DNA from: Candidatus Gastranaerophilales bacterium
GTDB lineage: Bacteria; Cyanobacteriota; Vampirovibrionia; Gastranaerophilales; Gastranaerophilaceae
DNA length: 43,057 nucleotides
Direction: 5' to 3'
Assembly: GCA_905236055.1 (NCBI GenBank)
Contig: CAJOOA010000044.1
Coordinates: forward strand, 1 to 43,057
Shown here: one piece after another, positions 24,060 to 33,061 of the stretch
How positions within the stretch are numbered: position 1 is the first letter of the stretch
How the letters are laid out: each line of letters opens with the position of its first letter
Made by a program: the position numbers and the translations under genes
Notes under the pieces: generated by a model
What the model saw: the letters and a program-made list of their open reading frames with translations, nothing else
The model's database searches: none
What the model was told of the DNA's origin: nothing

Positions 24060-26729
24060 TTATTTTAAAGAATTAATTAAATCTGAAATAACAACTTCTT
24101 GTGCCGATATTTCTTCAATTCTCGCATTTGTTTGTTCAACGAGTTCTTTTGGCGCATTTGAAACAAATTTTTCATTTTTCATTCTGCCGAGAAGCGAATT
24201 TTTCTCATTTGTAAGTTTTTCGAGTTTCTTTTCCTGGCGTTTGATTTCCGAATCCAAGTCAATTAAATCTGCAAGCGGAACTATAAGCTTTGATGAAGAA
24301 ACCACTGCTGTTGCGCTCTTTGGCGGAACAGGTGCATTTATCCCGGCATAAGATATGTTGTTAACTTTTGCCAATCTGTGAATATAAGATTCAATGGCCT
24401 TAAAGATTTCGAGTTCTCTGCCTTCGGAACGAATTTCAACATCAACGGTTGCAGAAGTCGGAATATTAAAGCTTTGTCTTACGTTTCTGAGTGATGTTAT
24501 TGTATCAAATACAAGCTTCATTTCTTCCGCTTCGGTAGAATATACAAGCTCTTTCTTATAAGTCGGATATTCCGCAATTATCAACGCTTCCGGATTAGTA
24601 TCTCTGCCTAAACCATAACCACCTTTTACCCCCTGCCAAATTTGTTCGGTTATATGAGGCATAATCGGGTGGAATAATCTCAAGGATTCATCAAGAACAT
24701 ATCTCAAAACTCTTTGTGTATTGAGCTTTAATTCAGAGTCGGCCAATTGAATCTTAGCTATTTCAACATACCAATCGCAATACTCACTTCTGAAGAAATC
24801 ATATAGAGTATGTGCAATTTCGCCGATTCGGTATTCTTTCATATATTCGTTAACTGTTTTTGCAGTTTCATTAAGCTGATTAAGTATCCACTTATCAACC
24901 AAAGTTAATTTATCTTTATCAAATGGCTTATCGTCAACCCCCTCGAGATTCATTAGTACAAATCTTGAAGCATTCCAGAGTTTGTTTGCAAAGTTTCTTC
25001 CGTATTCAAACCTTTCGTCAGAAATTTTTATATCCTGACCGCCGTAGGTACAAAGTGAAGTCATAGTAAATCTCAAAGCATCGCAGCCGTATTTGTCAAT
25101 AATTTCAACAGGGTCAATTGTGTTTCCTTTTGATTTTGACATCTTTTGGCCTTTTTCATCACGAATAAGTCCGTGGATATAAACTGTGCTAAATGGCGGC
25201 TTTTTAGTGAATTCTAAGCCCATTGTAATCATTCTTGCGACCCAGAAGAAAATTATGTCAAAGCCGGTTACGAGAACGCTTGTCGGATAGAATTTCTTGT
25301 AATCATCGGTTTCGGAATTAGGAAATCCCATTGTCGAGAACGGCCATAATCCGGATGAAAACCAAGTGTCAAGACAATCCGAATCTTGAACGTAATTTTC
25401 CGGATCTGGATTTTCTTTGGCAACAACCATTTCTCCCGTAGTTTTATGATAATAAGCCGGAATCTGATGTCCCCACCAAATTTGGCGAGAAATACACCAA
25501 TCTCTGATATTTTCCATCCAGCCCAAATAATTTTTGGTCCATCTGTCCGGAATAAACTTGATTCTTCCGTCTTTAACGGCTACAATAGCTTCTTTTGCAA
25601 GCGGAGCCATTTTTACAAACCATTGTTCTGATAAAAGAGGTTCTATAGTTGTATTACATCTTTGGCACTTGCCGACATTGTGTTCGTGGTCTTTTACTCT
25701 TAGTAAGAAGCCCTTTAATTCAAGCATTTTTACTACTTTTTCACGAGCGTCATATCTGTCCAATCCCCAATATTCCTGAGGAACTTCTGCGCATTCTTTT
25801 AACTTACCCTCTCCGTCAATAACCCAAATTGGTTTAAAATTATGGCGATTGCCGACTTCAAAGTCATTCGGGTCGTGAGCCGGAGTAATCTTAACTGCGC
25901 CGGTACCGAAAGATTTATCAACATATTCATCAGAAATAATAGGTATGGTTCTGTTTGTCAAAGGTATGTATACATTTTTGCCTATGAGTTCGGAATATTT
26001 TTTGTCAGATGGGTGAACTGCGATAGCGACGTCGCCGAACATAGTTTCCGGACGCGTCGTATCAACAATTATTGCGCCGGGTTCATCAACCAGAGGATAA
26101 GAAATTTCCCATAAATGTCCTTGCTCGGTTTCGTATTCCGTTTCTATATCGGAAATAGCTGACTGGCATCTCGGACACCAGTTTACAATGTATGCGCCTT
26201 TATATATCAAACCCTTGTTATATAAGGTTACAAAGACTTCTTTAACTGCATCAGAACACCCCTTGTCAAAAGTAAATCTTTCTCTTGAACGGTCAAATGA
26301 TGCACCTAATCTTTTAAACTGATTTAAGATGGTTGATTTATGCTCATTTGCCCATTCCCAAGTTCTTTCAACAAATTTTTCTCTGCCCAAATCGTGGCGT
26401 GTAAGTCCTTCTTTAGCCAATTGTTTTTCAACAACGTTTTGGGTAGCAAGCCCTGCGTGGTCAGTTCCAGGAAGCCATAATGCCTCATAACCGCTCATCC
26501 TGTGGTATCGGGTTAATATATCCTGTAACGTTCCGTCAAGAGCGTGCCCCATATGTAAAACACCGGTAACATTTGGAGGCGGAATTACAATTGTGAAAGG
26601 CGGCTTATTTGAATGTGCGTTTGCTTCAAAATATTTGCCATCTTCCCAGAACTTGTACATTTTATCTTCAGTTGCCTTAGGGTCATAAACTGTAGGCAAA
26701 TCGTCTGTCTTTATCTTAGTTTCAACCAT
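24060..26729 (-). CDS. valS: Valyl-tRNA synthetase (ORF track start 26774; ATG at 26729 preferred)
   Basis: PPPNVTGVLHMGHAL (HIGH), GQKMSKSKGNTIDP (KMSKS), DTWFSSGLWPFSTMGFP; RBS GAGG just upstream of ATG at 26729. Confidence 0.97.
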   Translation of the reverse strand: MVETKIKTDDLPTVYDPKATEDKMYKFWEDGKYFEANAHSNKPPFTIVIPPPNVTGVLHMGHALDGTLQDILTRYHRMSGYEALWLPGTDHAGLATQNVVEKQLAKEGLTRHDLGREKFVERTWEWANEHKSTILNQFKRLGASFDRSRERFTFDKGCSDAVKEVFVTLYNKGLIYKGAYIVNWCPRCQSAISDIETEYETEQGHLWEISYPLVDEPGAIIVDTTRPETMFGDVAIAVHPSDKKYSELIGKNVYIPLTNRTIPIISDEYVDKSFGTGAVKITPAHDPNDFEVGNRHNFKPIWVIDGEGKLKECAEVPQEYWGLDRYDAREKVVKMLELKGFLLRVKDHEHNVGKCQRCNTTIEPLLSEQWFVKMAPLAKEAIVAVKDGRIKFIPDRWTKNYLGWMENIRDWCISRQIWWGHQIPAYYHKTTGEMVVAKENPDPENYVQDSDCLDTWFSSGLWPFSTMGFPNSETDDYKKFYPTSVLVTGFDIIFFWVARMITMGLEFTKKPPFSTVYIHGLIRDEKGQKMSKSKGNTIDPVEIIDKYGCDALRFTMTSLCTYGGQDIKISDERFEYGRNFANKLWNASRFVLMNLEGVDDKPFDKDKLTLVDKWILNQLNETAKTVNEYMKEYRIGEIAHTLYDFFRSEYCDWYVEIAKIQLADSELKLNTQRVLRYVLDESLRLFHPIMPHITEQIWQGVKGGYGLGRDTNPEALIIAEYPTYKKELVYSTEAEEMKLVFDTITSLRNVRQSFNIPTSATVDVEIRSEGRELEIFKAIESYIHRLAKVNNISYAGINAPVPPKSATAVVSSSKLIVPLADLIDLDSEIKRQEKKLEKLTNEKNSLLGRMKNEKFVSNAPKELVEQTNARIEEISAQEVVISDLINSLK

Positions 26730-26815
26730 ATCAATCCTCGCATTATATTTCGCTATGACTAAATCATAGCACAAACATAATAATTTATGTTTCTATACAA
26801 TTCGGGATATAAAGT

Positions 26816-27499
26816 TTAGTAAACAGGAACGTCAATCGGATTTAATAACTGAACTTCAAGAATGTCGCCGGCATTAATTTTGACTTCTTGTCCTTTTCTG
26901 AACATATCAGCAACGCTGTCGCCCAAGAAATAGCCAACTCCACCCAAAAATCCGCCTATTGCACAGAAAGGAGTGGTTAAGTATTGCAAGCCGTTATGAG
27001 TATCCTTAACACTTATTCCGTAGTTGGTAGCTCGTTTTGTTATATCAACAGCTTTATCATAATTACCTTTAACGGCTTCACCATATCCGAGGTTTTTATA
27101 CAAACCGCCATCATAGTATATTTTGTCAAATTTGCATACAGCCATATCTAAAGGTATTTGGCGGCCTGATGGTGTTACAACGTGGTCAAAGTCAAGGTAC
27201 AATTTAGCGCCTCTGGAAAATCTTTTTGATGTTTTCAAATCACCTATGCTACCTCTTACTACTGAGCCCATCGGCAGTATAACACCTGAATCGCCTGATT
27301 GTTCATTTGTTAATCTGGCAGTAAATGAGTCTCCGATTCCACCGGCATAAGTATCTACTTCTTGTAAAAATTCCAACTGAAATCTCGTTCCGGCAGGTAT
27401 TCTCTTGGTATTTGCATTTGCCTTAAACGGTCCCGCAAAAACAGTTGAGGCGGTAAACATAAGTAGTGTGAATAATATCAAAAATTTTTTATTAAGCAT
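26816..27499 (-). CDS. Secreted/periplasmic protein with signal peptide and glycine-zipper segment (ORF track start 27535)
   Basis: MLNKKFLILFTLLMFTASTVFAGPF signal peptide; FCAIGGFLGGVGYFLGDSVADMF; GGGAGAGAG RBS before the internal ATG near 27499. Confidence 0.75.
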   Translation of the reverse strand: MLNKKFLILFTLLMFTASTVFAGPFKANANTKRIPAGTRFQLEFLQEVDTYAGGIGDSFTARLTNEQSGDSGVILPMGSVVRGSIGDLKTSKRFSRGAKLYLDFDHVVTPSGRQIPLDMAVCKFDKIYYDGGLYKNLGYGEAVKGNYDKAVDITKRATNYGISVKDTHNGLQYLTTPFCAIGGFLGGVGYFLGDSVADMFRKGQEVKINAGDILEVQLLNPIDVPVY

Positions 27500-27555
27500 A
27501 AATCTCTCTCCCATAACTACAAAACAGTATACCACTATAAGTTTAACAGTGCAAT

Positions 27556-28659
27556 TTAGTTTTTGAACTTTGAAAAATCAAATTTTTCGGGCATCCTTTT
27601 TATAAGTTCTGAGCCAACAAATGCTGTAATCGGAACGCAAATTACAATTGCTGAGCTTCCGATAAGTGCGGAAGCGATTTCCGTAACTACCTGATTCAAG
27701 TTTATAAATTTATAAAAATCTATGTTTGATGATAACAGCAAAAGCGGCAGTGCTCCGCCAATATATACAAGAATCAAAGTATTTGCCATTGTTCCTATGA
27801 TATCTCTTCCGACATTCATTCCGCAGACAAAAAGTTCTTTTACTGTTTTAGAATTATCAACTGTATAAATTTCGTTTATAGTACTTGCAATAGACATACC
27901 AACATCCATTACGGCACCCAGTGTTGCAAGTATCATCATAGAAATCGTTATTGAAATAAAATTTAATTCGGGATGTGCAGAATATAAATAACTTGAATTT
28001 TCGTTGGCGAATCCTGTTAAATGTGCGAATTTAACTGTCAAAAATGCCATGAATCCGGCTAATATCAAGCTTAGTATACATCCAATCGTCGCAGAAGTGC
28101 TTTTTCTATTAAATCCGCCCACCAAATACATTGTTATTGCGGTGGATATAAGACATATCAAAATTGTTGCAATAACCGGATTTAGTCCAAATAAAATCAT
28201 TGGAGCAAGTCCCCAATATATAAGAGCGCAGGTTAAAACAATGGAAACTAAGCTGTAAAATCCCTTACGTCGCCCTACATAAATAAGTAATCCGCAAAAT
28301 ATAATAGACAACCAAAGCAATACATCAGATCGTTTTATATCTTCTATTGAATAAGATAATGTATCTTCGTCTTGTTCAACATGCAATATTACCTTAGCCC
28401 CCTTTTTAAGCTTTATATCATAGTAAGGGTTTCCTGTTAGCATGTTTTCAACAAAAATTGTGTTACCCTTGAATTCTCCGTTAATAAGTTTTATTTCAAC
28501 GGATTGCTTAGTTAAAATGTTATTATTTTCTTCATAATCAATATATTCAATGTTTTTGACAGTACCTACTTGCGAGGGCATAACTACCGGCTCATCACTT
28601 GCTCGGGCAGGTATGAGAAATAAGAATAGTGTAAGAATTATAAATAATATTTTTTTCAT
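27556..28659 (-). CDS. YibE/F family membrane protein
   Basis: Signal-like N-terminus, VLLWLSIIFCGLLIYVGRRKGFYSLVSIVLTCALIYWGLAPMIL…GAVMDVGMSIASTINEI…GRDIIGTMANTLILVYIGGALPLLLL. Confidence 0.92.
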   Translation of the reverse strand: MKKILFIILTLFLFLIPARASDEPVVMPSQVGTVKNIEYIDYEENNNILTKQSVEIKLINGEFKGNTIFVENMLTGNPYYDIKLKKGAKVILHVEQDEDTLSYSIEDIKRSDVLLWLSIIFCGLLIYVGRRKGFYSLVSIVLTCALIYWGLAPMILFGLNPVIATILICLISTAITMYLVGGFNRKSTSATIGCILSLILAGFMAFLTVKFAHLTGFANENSSYLYSAHPELNFISITISMMILATLGAVMDVGMSIASTINEIYTVDNSKTVKELFVCGMNVGRDIIGTMANTLILVYIGGALPLLLLSSNIDFYKFINLNQVVTEIASALIGSSAIVICVPITAFVGSELIKRMPEKFDFSKFKN

Positions 28660-28660
28660 A

Positions 28661-29734
28661 CTAGAATAATGTTTTTTGTTCTGAAGGTGCTTTTATTCCT
28701 AAATGTCTGTAGCCCTCCGGCGAAACCTTTCTCCCTCTCGGGGTTCTTTGGAGTAATCCCGCCTGAAGCAAATACGGTTCGCATACATCTTCTATCGTAC
28801 GAACGTCTTCGCTTAGGGCGGCAGCAATAGTTTCAATCCCCACCGGGCCTCCGTCATACTTTTCGATTATAAGATTTAATAATGCGCGGTCGGTATTATC
28901 AAGTCCGAATTCGTCAATTTTAAGAATGTCCAAAGATTCGTTTGCAACTTTTTCGTCAATAATACCGTCATACTTAACTATGGCAAAATCAGAAACCCTT
29001 TTTACCAATCTGTTCGCGATACGAGGTGTGCCTCTGGAACGTATTGCTATGGCTTTGGCTCCTGCTTCCGTAATATCAATTTGAAGAATTTTTGCGGTTC
29101 TTTCTACGACTTTGGTAAGCTCTTCTATTGTGTAAAATTCTAACCGATGAATTACCCCAAACCTATCTCTCAGCGGACTTGAAAGTTCGCCCGCCTTTGT
29201 TGTTGCGCCTATTAGAGTAAATTTCGGAATAGGAACCCGCAGTGTCTTAGCCGTTTGACTTTTACCGGTTGTCATATCAATAATAAAATCCTCCATCGCC
29301 GGATAAAGAATTTCTTCGGCAACTTTATTTAGACGGTGAATTTCATCAATAAAAAGTATTTCACCGCCTTTTAGGGACATTAGTATTCCGATTATATCTC
29401 TGGGCCTTTCAAGTGCGGGGGCAGCAGTTATTTTAATATCAACCCCCATTTGAGCTGCTATAACACCGGCAATTGTAGTTTTGCCAAGCCCCGGCGGACC
29501 ATAAAAAAGCATATGGTCAAGCGGTTTTTCGCGTTTTTTTGCTGCCTCAAGTATAACTTTTAATGTTTCTTTCAGCTCGCTTTGACCAATGTAATTATCA
29601 AAGTCTTTCGGCCGAATAGAGTTCTCAAAAGTTTGGTCATATTCAATAGATTCTGCTTTAATATTTGGATTCTTTAAAGCAGAATGTTTATTTTTAGTTT
29701 TAATCCCCGAATCATCATTAGATATAATTGTCAT
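28661..29734 (-). CDS. ruvB: Holliday junction branch migration DNA helicase RuvB
   Basis: [20 protein letters not shown]…[21 protein letters not shown]…[24 protein letters not shown]…[13 protein letters not shown]…[10 protein letters not shown]. Confidence 0.98.
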   Translation of the reverse strand: MTIISNDDSGIKTKNKHSALKNPNIKAESIEYDQTFENSIRPKDFDNYIGQSELKETLKVILEAAKKREKPLDHMLFYGPPGLGKTTIAGVIAAQMGVDIKITAAPALERPRDIIGILMSLKGGEILFIDEIHRLNKVAEEILYPAMEDFIIDMTTGKSQTAKTLRVPIPKFTLIGATTKAGELSSPLRDRFGVIHRLEFYTIEELTKVVERTAKILQIDITEAGAKAIAIRSRGTPRIANRLVKRVSDFAIVKYDGIIDEKVANESLDILKIDEFGLDNTDRALLNLIIEKYDGGPVGIETIAAALSEDVRTIEDVCEPYLLQAGLLQRTPRGRKVSPEGYRHLGIKAPSEQKTLF

Positions 29735-29838
29735 AACCTGATTATAGCATAATCTCTATTCTGATACAAAATTATTGACTTGATACTTTTATTATAATTA
29801 AATAATAGTTGTAATTTGGCAGTCATTGAGAGGCAAAA

Positions 29839-30768
29839 TTGAATATTACTGACGAAATAATAAAGCTTAAAAAAGAGAAAAATGCGGTTATTTTAGCACA
29901 CTGTTATCAGCCCGTCGAAATTGACGAGGTTGCGGATTTTGTCGGGGATTCTTTTTATTTAAGCAGAAAAGCTGCGGAAACAAATGCGGATATAATTATA
30001 TTTGCAGGAGTTCATTTTATGGCACAGAGTGCAAAACTTCTAAATCCGGAAAAGAAAGTTCTGCTTCCCAACCTTAACTCCGGCTGTTTCATGGCTGATA
30101 TGATTAATGTTGCCCAGCTAAGACAGTTTAAATCACAACATCCGAATATTCCTGTTGTTTGTTATATAAATTCAACAGCAGAAGTTAAGGCGGAATCTGA
30201 TATCTGTTGTACAAGTTCAAATGCGCTTGAGATAGTTAAAAGTTTGGGAGTGCCGGAGGTTCTGTTCATTCCCGATACTTATTTGGGAAAATGGGTTGAG
30301 CACAAGCTCGGGAATGTTAAGGTTACCACATACAACGGTTTTTGTCCGACACATTTAAGAATCAGGCCGGAAGATATTGAAAATGCGAGAAAACAATACC
30401 CTAATGCAAAAATATTAACCCATCCGGAGTGTCATTGGGAGGTTTGCAAGCTTTCTGATTTTGTTGGTTCAACAAAAGAAATAATGGAGTATGCTCAAAA
30501 ATCTGATGAAAAACGATTTGTAATCGCGACAGAAAAAGGTGTTGCAGACCGGCTTAACCGTGACAGCAAGTTATACGGTTGGGGTAAAGAATTTATCCTT
30601 ATCAAAGATAATATATTCTGTCAAAATATGAAATGGAATACCCTTGAAGATATATACAATTCTTTAAAAAATGAAGAACACGAAATAACTGTTGATGGTA
30701 AAACAGCCCAAAAAGCCCGCATTTGTGTTCAAAAAATGCTTAATGTAATGATGGGGGTAGGCGTATAA
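29839..30768 (+). CDS. nadA: Quinolinate synthase A
   Basis: AVILAHCYQPVEIDEVADFVGDSFYLSRKAAETNADIIIFAGVHFMAQSAKLLNPEKKVLLPNLNSGCFMADMI…HPECHWEVCKLSDFVGST. Confidence 0.97.
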   Translation: MNITDEIIKLKKEKNAVILAHCYQPVEIDEVADFVGDSFYLSRKAAETNADIIIFAGVHFMAQSAKLLNPEKKVLLPNLNSGCFMADMINVAQLRQFKSQHPNIPVVCYINSTAEVKAESDICCTSSNALEIVKSLGVPEVLFIPDTYLGKWVEHKLGNVKVTTYNGFCPTHLRIRPEDIENARKQYPNAKILTHPECHWEVCKLSDFVGSTKEIMEYAQKSDEKRFVIATEKGVADRLNRDSKLYGWGKEFILIKDNIFCQNMKWNTLEDIYNSLKNEEHEITVDGKTAQKARICVQKMLNVMMGVGV

Positions 30769-31842
30769 ATGAAAGTTTTGGTAGGGTTATCAGGAGGAGT
30801 TGACTCCACTGTTGCAGCATTATTATTGAGGCAGCAAGGTTATGAAGTAATCGGTGCTACCATGAAAATCTGGGGCAAAGACGGCATGGCTGCAAAATCC
30901 GGTCATAAGGATGCTTGTTACGGGCCGGATGAAAATGAAAGTATAGAAGAAGCGGCTAAGATAGCTGAGAAATTGGAGATTCCTTATCACGTTATTGATT
31001 GCGTGGAAAAATATGAATCCATAGTTTTAGAAAATTTTAAATCCGAATACAAAAATGGCAGAACTCCAAATCCTTGTGTTTGGTGTAATTCGTATGTGAA
31101 ATTTGGTGCACTTCCTGATATGGCAAATGCTATGGGCATTGAGTTTGATAAATTTGCAACCGGTCACTATGCAGGGGTAGAGGTTGGGGCAAACGGGAGA
31201 TACCAACTGGTAAGGGGAGTGAATCCGAAAAAAGATCAGTCCTATTTCTTGTATCGGCTTAAACAAGAACAGCTTGCTAAAGTAATTTTACCCCTCGGAA
31301 AATATACTAAAGAAGAAATACGCTCCATTGCAAAAGAAAATAAACTGGAAGTTGCAGATAAGCCCGATAGTCAGGATTTTTACGGCGGAGATTACAACGA
31401 ACTTCTCAATTTTGAAGAAAAAGAAGGTAATATAGTCGATTTAAATGGCAAAATATTGGGTAAACACAAGGGCTTTTGGAATTATACAATAGGTCAAAGA
31501 AAAGGGTTGGGAGTTTCAGCCGCAGAAGCACTTTACGTATTGGCGCTCAGAAAAGATACAAATGAAGTCGTTGTCGGATTTGCCGATAAGACGTTCAATA
31601 AGGGGCTTGTCGCAAATAATTTAAATTGGGTTTCAATAGATGGTTTGTCAGAACCGAGAAGAGCTCAGGCAAAAATACGCTCTACTCAACAACCCGTTGA
31701 TGTTGAACTCATTCCTCATGGCGATTCCGTGGAAGTAATTTTTGATGATTTGCAGAAATCAATTGCAATAGGACAATCTTCTGTATTTTATGACGGAAAT
31801 CTTGTCTTAGGTGGCGGAATTATAGATAGTGTGTTTGATTAA
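30769..31842 (+). CDS. mnmA: tRNA-specific 2-thiouridylase MnmA
   Basis: KVLVGLSGGVDSTVAALLLRQQGYEVIGATMKIW…RTPNPCVWCNSYVKFG…FATGHYAG…KKDQSYFLYRL…KPDSQDFYGG. Confidence 0.96.
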   Translation: MKVLVGLSGGVDSTVAALLLRQQGYEVIGATMKIWGKDGMAAKSGHKDACYGPDENESIEEAAKIAEKLEIPYHVIDCVEKYESIVLENFKSEYKNGRTPNPCVWCNSYVKFGALPDMANAMGIEFDKFATGHYAGVEVGANGRYQLVRGVNPKKDQSYFLYRLKQEQLAKVILPLGKYTKEEIRSIAKENKLEVADKPDSQDFYGGDYNELLNFEEKEGNIVDLNGKILGKHKGFWNYTIGQRKGLGVSAAEALYVLALRKDTNEVVVGFADKTFNKGLVANNLNWVSIDGLSEPRRAQAKIRSTQQPVDVELIPHGDSVEVIFDDLQKSIAIGQSSVFYDGNLVLGGGIIDSVFD

Positions 31843-32025
31843 CACATCATTTTTCTGTAAATTTATGGATATCCTATATATTTACCCACCTCCCCCACTT
31901 GATTCTGTATTATCTTTGTGGTTATCTATAGATGAGCGGTTCGTATCCTCTTAGAATTGTTCGGGATAAAAGACAGACGGCTGGTTTTTTATCAAGCGAA
32001 ATATAAATAAAAGAAGGAAAAAAGA

Positions 32026-32472
32026 ATGTTAAAAATCAGATTGAAAAGATTGGGTGCAAAGAAATCACCATCATACAGAGTTATTGTAATTAATTCAACT
32101 ACTAAGCGCGAAGGCAGACCTATTGAAGAATTAGGTTATTACAATCCTAAGACTAAAGATATGAAGCTGAATAAAGAAAGTGCTGAAGCATGGATTAAAA
32201 AAGGTGCACAACCTACAGATACAGTTAAATATTTGATAGCTAACTGCAATAAAGACGGTTCTTTAAACTATAAGAAAAAAGAAACCGTAAAATTGTCAAA
32301 GAAAGCAGCTGCTAAGAAAGCTGCCGAAGAAGAAGCAAAAGCTGCAGAAGCAGCTAAGGCGGCAGAAGAGGCAAAAGCGGCTGAAGAAGCTGCAAAAACT
32401 GAAGCAGAAGCTCCGGCAGAGGAAACTCCGGCTGAAGAAGCACCTGTAGAAGAAGCTGTTCCGGAATCTTAA
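32026..32472 (+). CDS. rpsP: 30S ribosomal protein S16 with long Ala/Glu-rich C-terminal extension
   Basis: [42 protein letters not shown]… then [57 protein letters not shown]. Confidence 0.97.
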   Translation: MLKIRLKRLGAKKSPSYRVIVINSTTKREGRPIEELGYYNPKTKDMKLNKESAEAWIKKGAQPTDTVKYLIANCNKDGSLNYKKKETVKLSKKAAAKKAAEEEAKAAEAAKAAEEAKAAEEAAKTEAEAPAEETPAEEAPVEEAVPES

Positions 32473-32490
32473 TAGAAATTATATTGATAA

Positions 32491-32518
32491 AAAAGAGTAC
32501 CTTTCGGGGTACTCTTTT
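32491..32518. terminator. Bidirectional Rho-independent terminator (rpsP / convergent 79-aa ORF)
   Basis: AAAAGAGTACC-tttcgg-GGTACTCTTTT perfect 11-bp stem. Confidence 0.9.
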
Positions 32519-32757
32519 TATTTTACAAACAGATATGCATCTTTATTAAAATCTTTATTTACGTATTTTACAAAAATTTCCGACATATCTTCTTTTGGTT
32601 TTGTCATATAATTGCCTTTTTGCGGACTGGCTTTGTTTAGTGCCGCAATTTTTCGTTCTTCTCTTGCAAGCTGTTTTATCATGACTTTAGTGCCCCTCAG
32701 GATGGGAGGGACATCTTTGTTTTTTAAAATGTTTATAATGTCAAACAAATGCCACAT
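32518..32757 (-). CDS. Small uncharacterised ORF (79 aa), partly overlapping a palindromic repeat arm
   Basis: ORF ends at a bidirectional terminator; no convincing RBS at either M1 or M26. Confidence 0.45.
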   Translation of the reverse strand: MWHLFDIINILKNKDVPPILRGTKVMIKQLAREERKIAALNKASPQKGNYMTKPKEDMSEIFVKYVNKDFNKDAYLFVK

Positions 32758-32934
32758 AAGTATTATTGCCGTAACTTTTTATGGTTACAAACACCACGCT
32801 AAATATAACAGGTATGCTTAATTAACCTGATTATGTATTTTGTTTTGTACGGGCACACTCCTATCGTTTAGTTACACACATCTGTTGATATTAAAATAAA
32901 ACAGTGTTATTAATTGCCATTTTTTTGAAAGATA

Positions 32935-32952
32935 TTAACAAAACTTTACAAA
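32935..32952 (+). promoter_or_regulatory. HLR1-like element (one mismatch), identical 18-mer to 4773-4790
   Basis: TTAACAAA-AC-TTTACAAA. Confidence 0.5.
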
Positions 32953-33008
32953 CTAATTTTTGCACAATTATACTTATGAAAACCTTTGAAACATCAAATT
33001 TGCAAATT

Positions 33009-33026
33009 ATTATAAACTATTGTAAA
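33009..33026 (-). promoter_or_regulatory. HLR1-like element (one mismatch), inverted partner of 32935-32952
   Basis: Reverse complement TTTACAAT-AG-TTTATAAT; TATAAT at 33035-33040, 9 bp downstream. Confidence 0.45.
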
Positions 33027-33061
33027 ATGACAAATATAATTTTAAAGGTAATTTAAAGCTT

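Noticed and set aside
26730-26774. N-terminal extension of ValS (MCYDLVIAKYNARID)
   Set aside because: A good RBS (GAGG) precedes the internal ATG at 26729, and the extension lies in the promoter-like region.
26777-26800. AAACATAA-taa-TTATGTTT hairpin upstream of valS as a T-box riboswitch
   Set aside because: No T-box consensus or long leader; only a short AT-rich palindrome.
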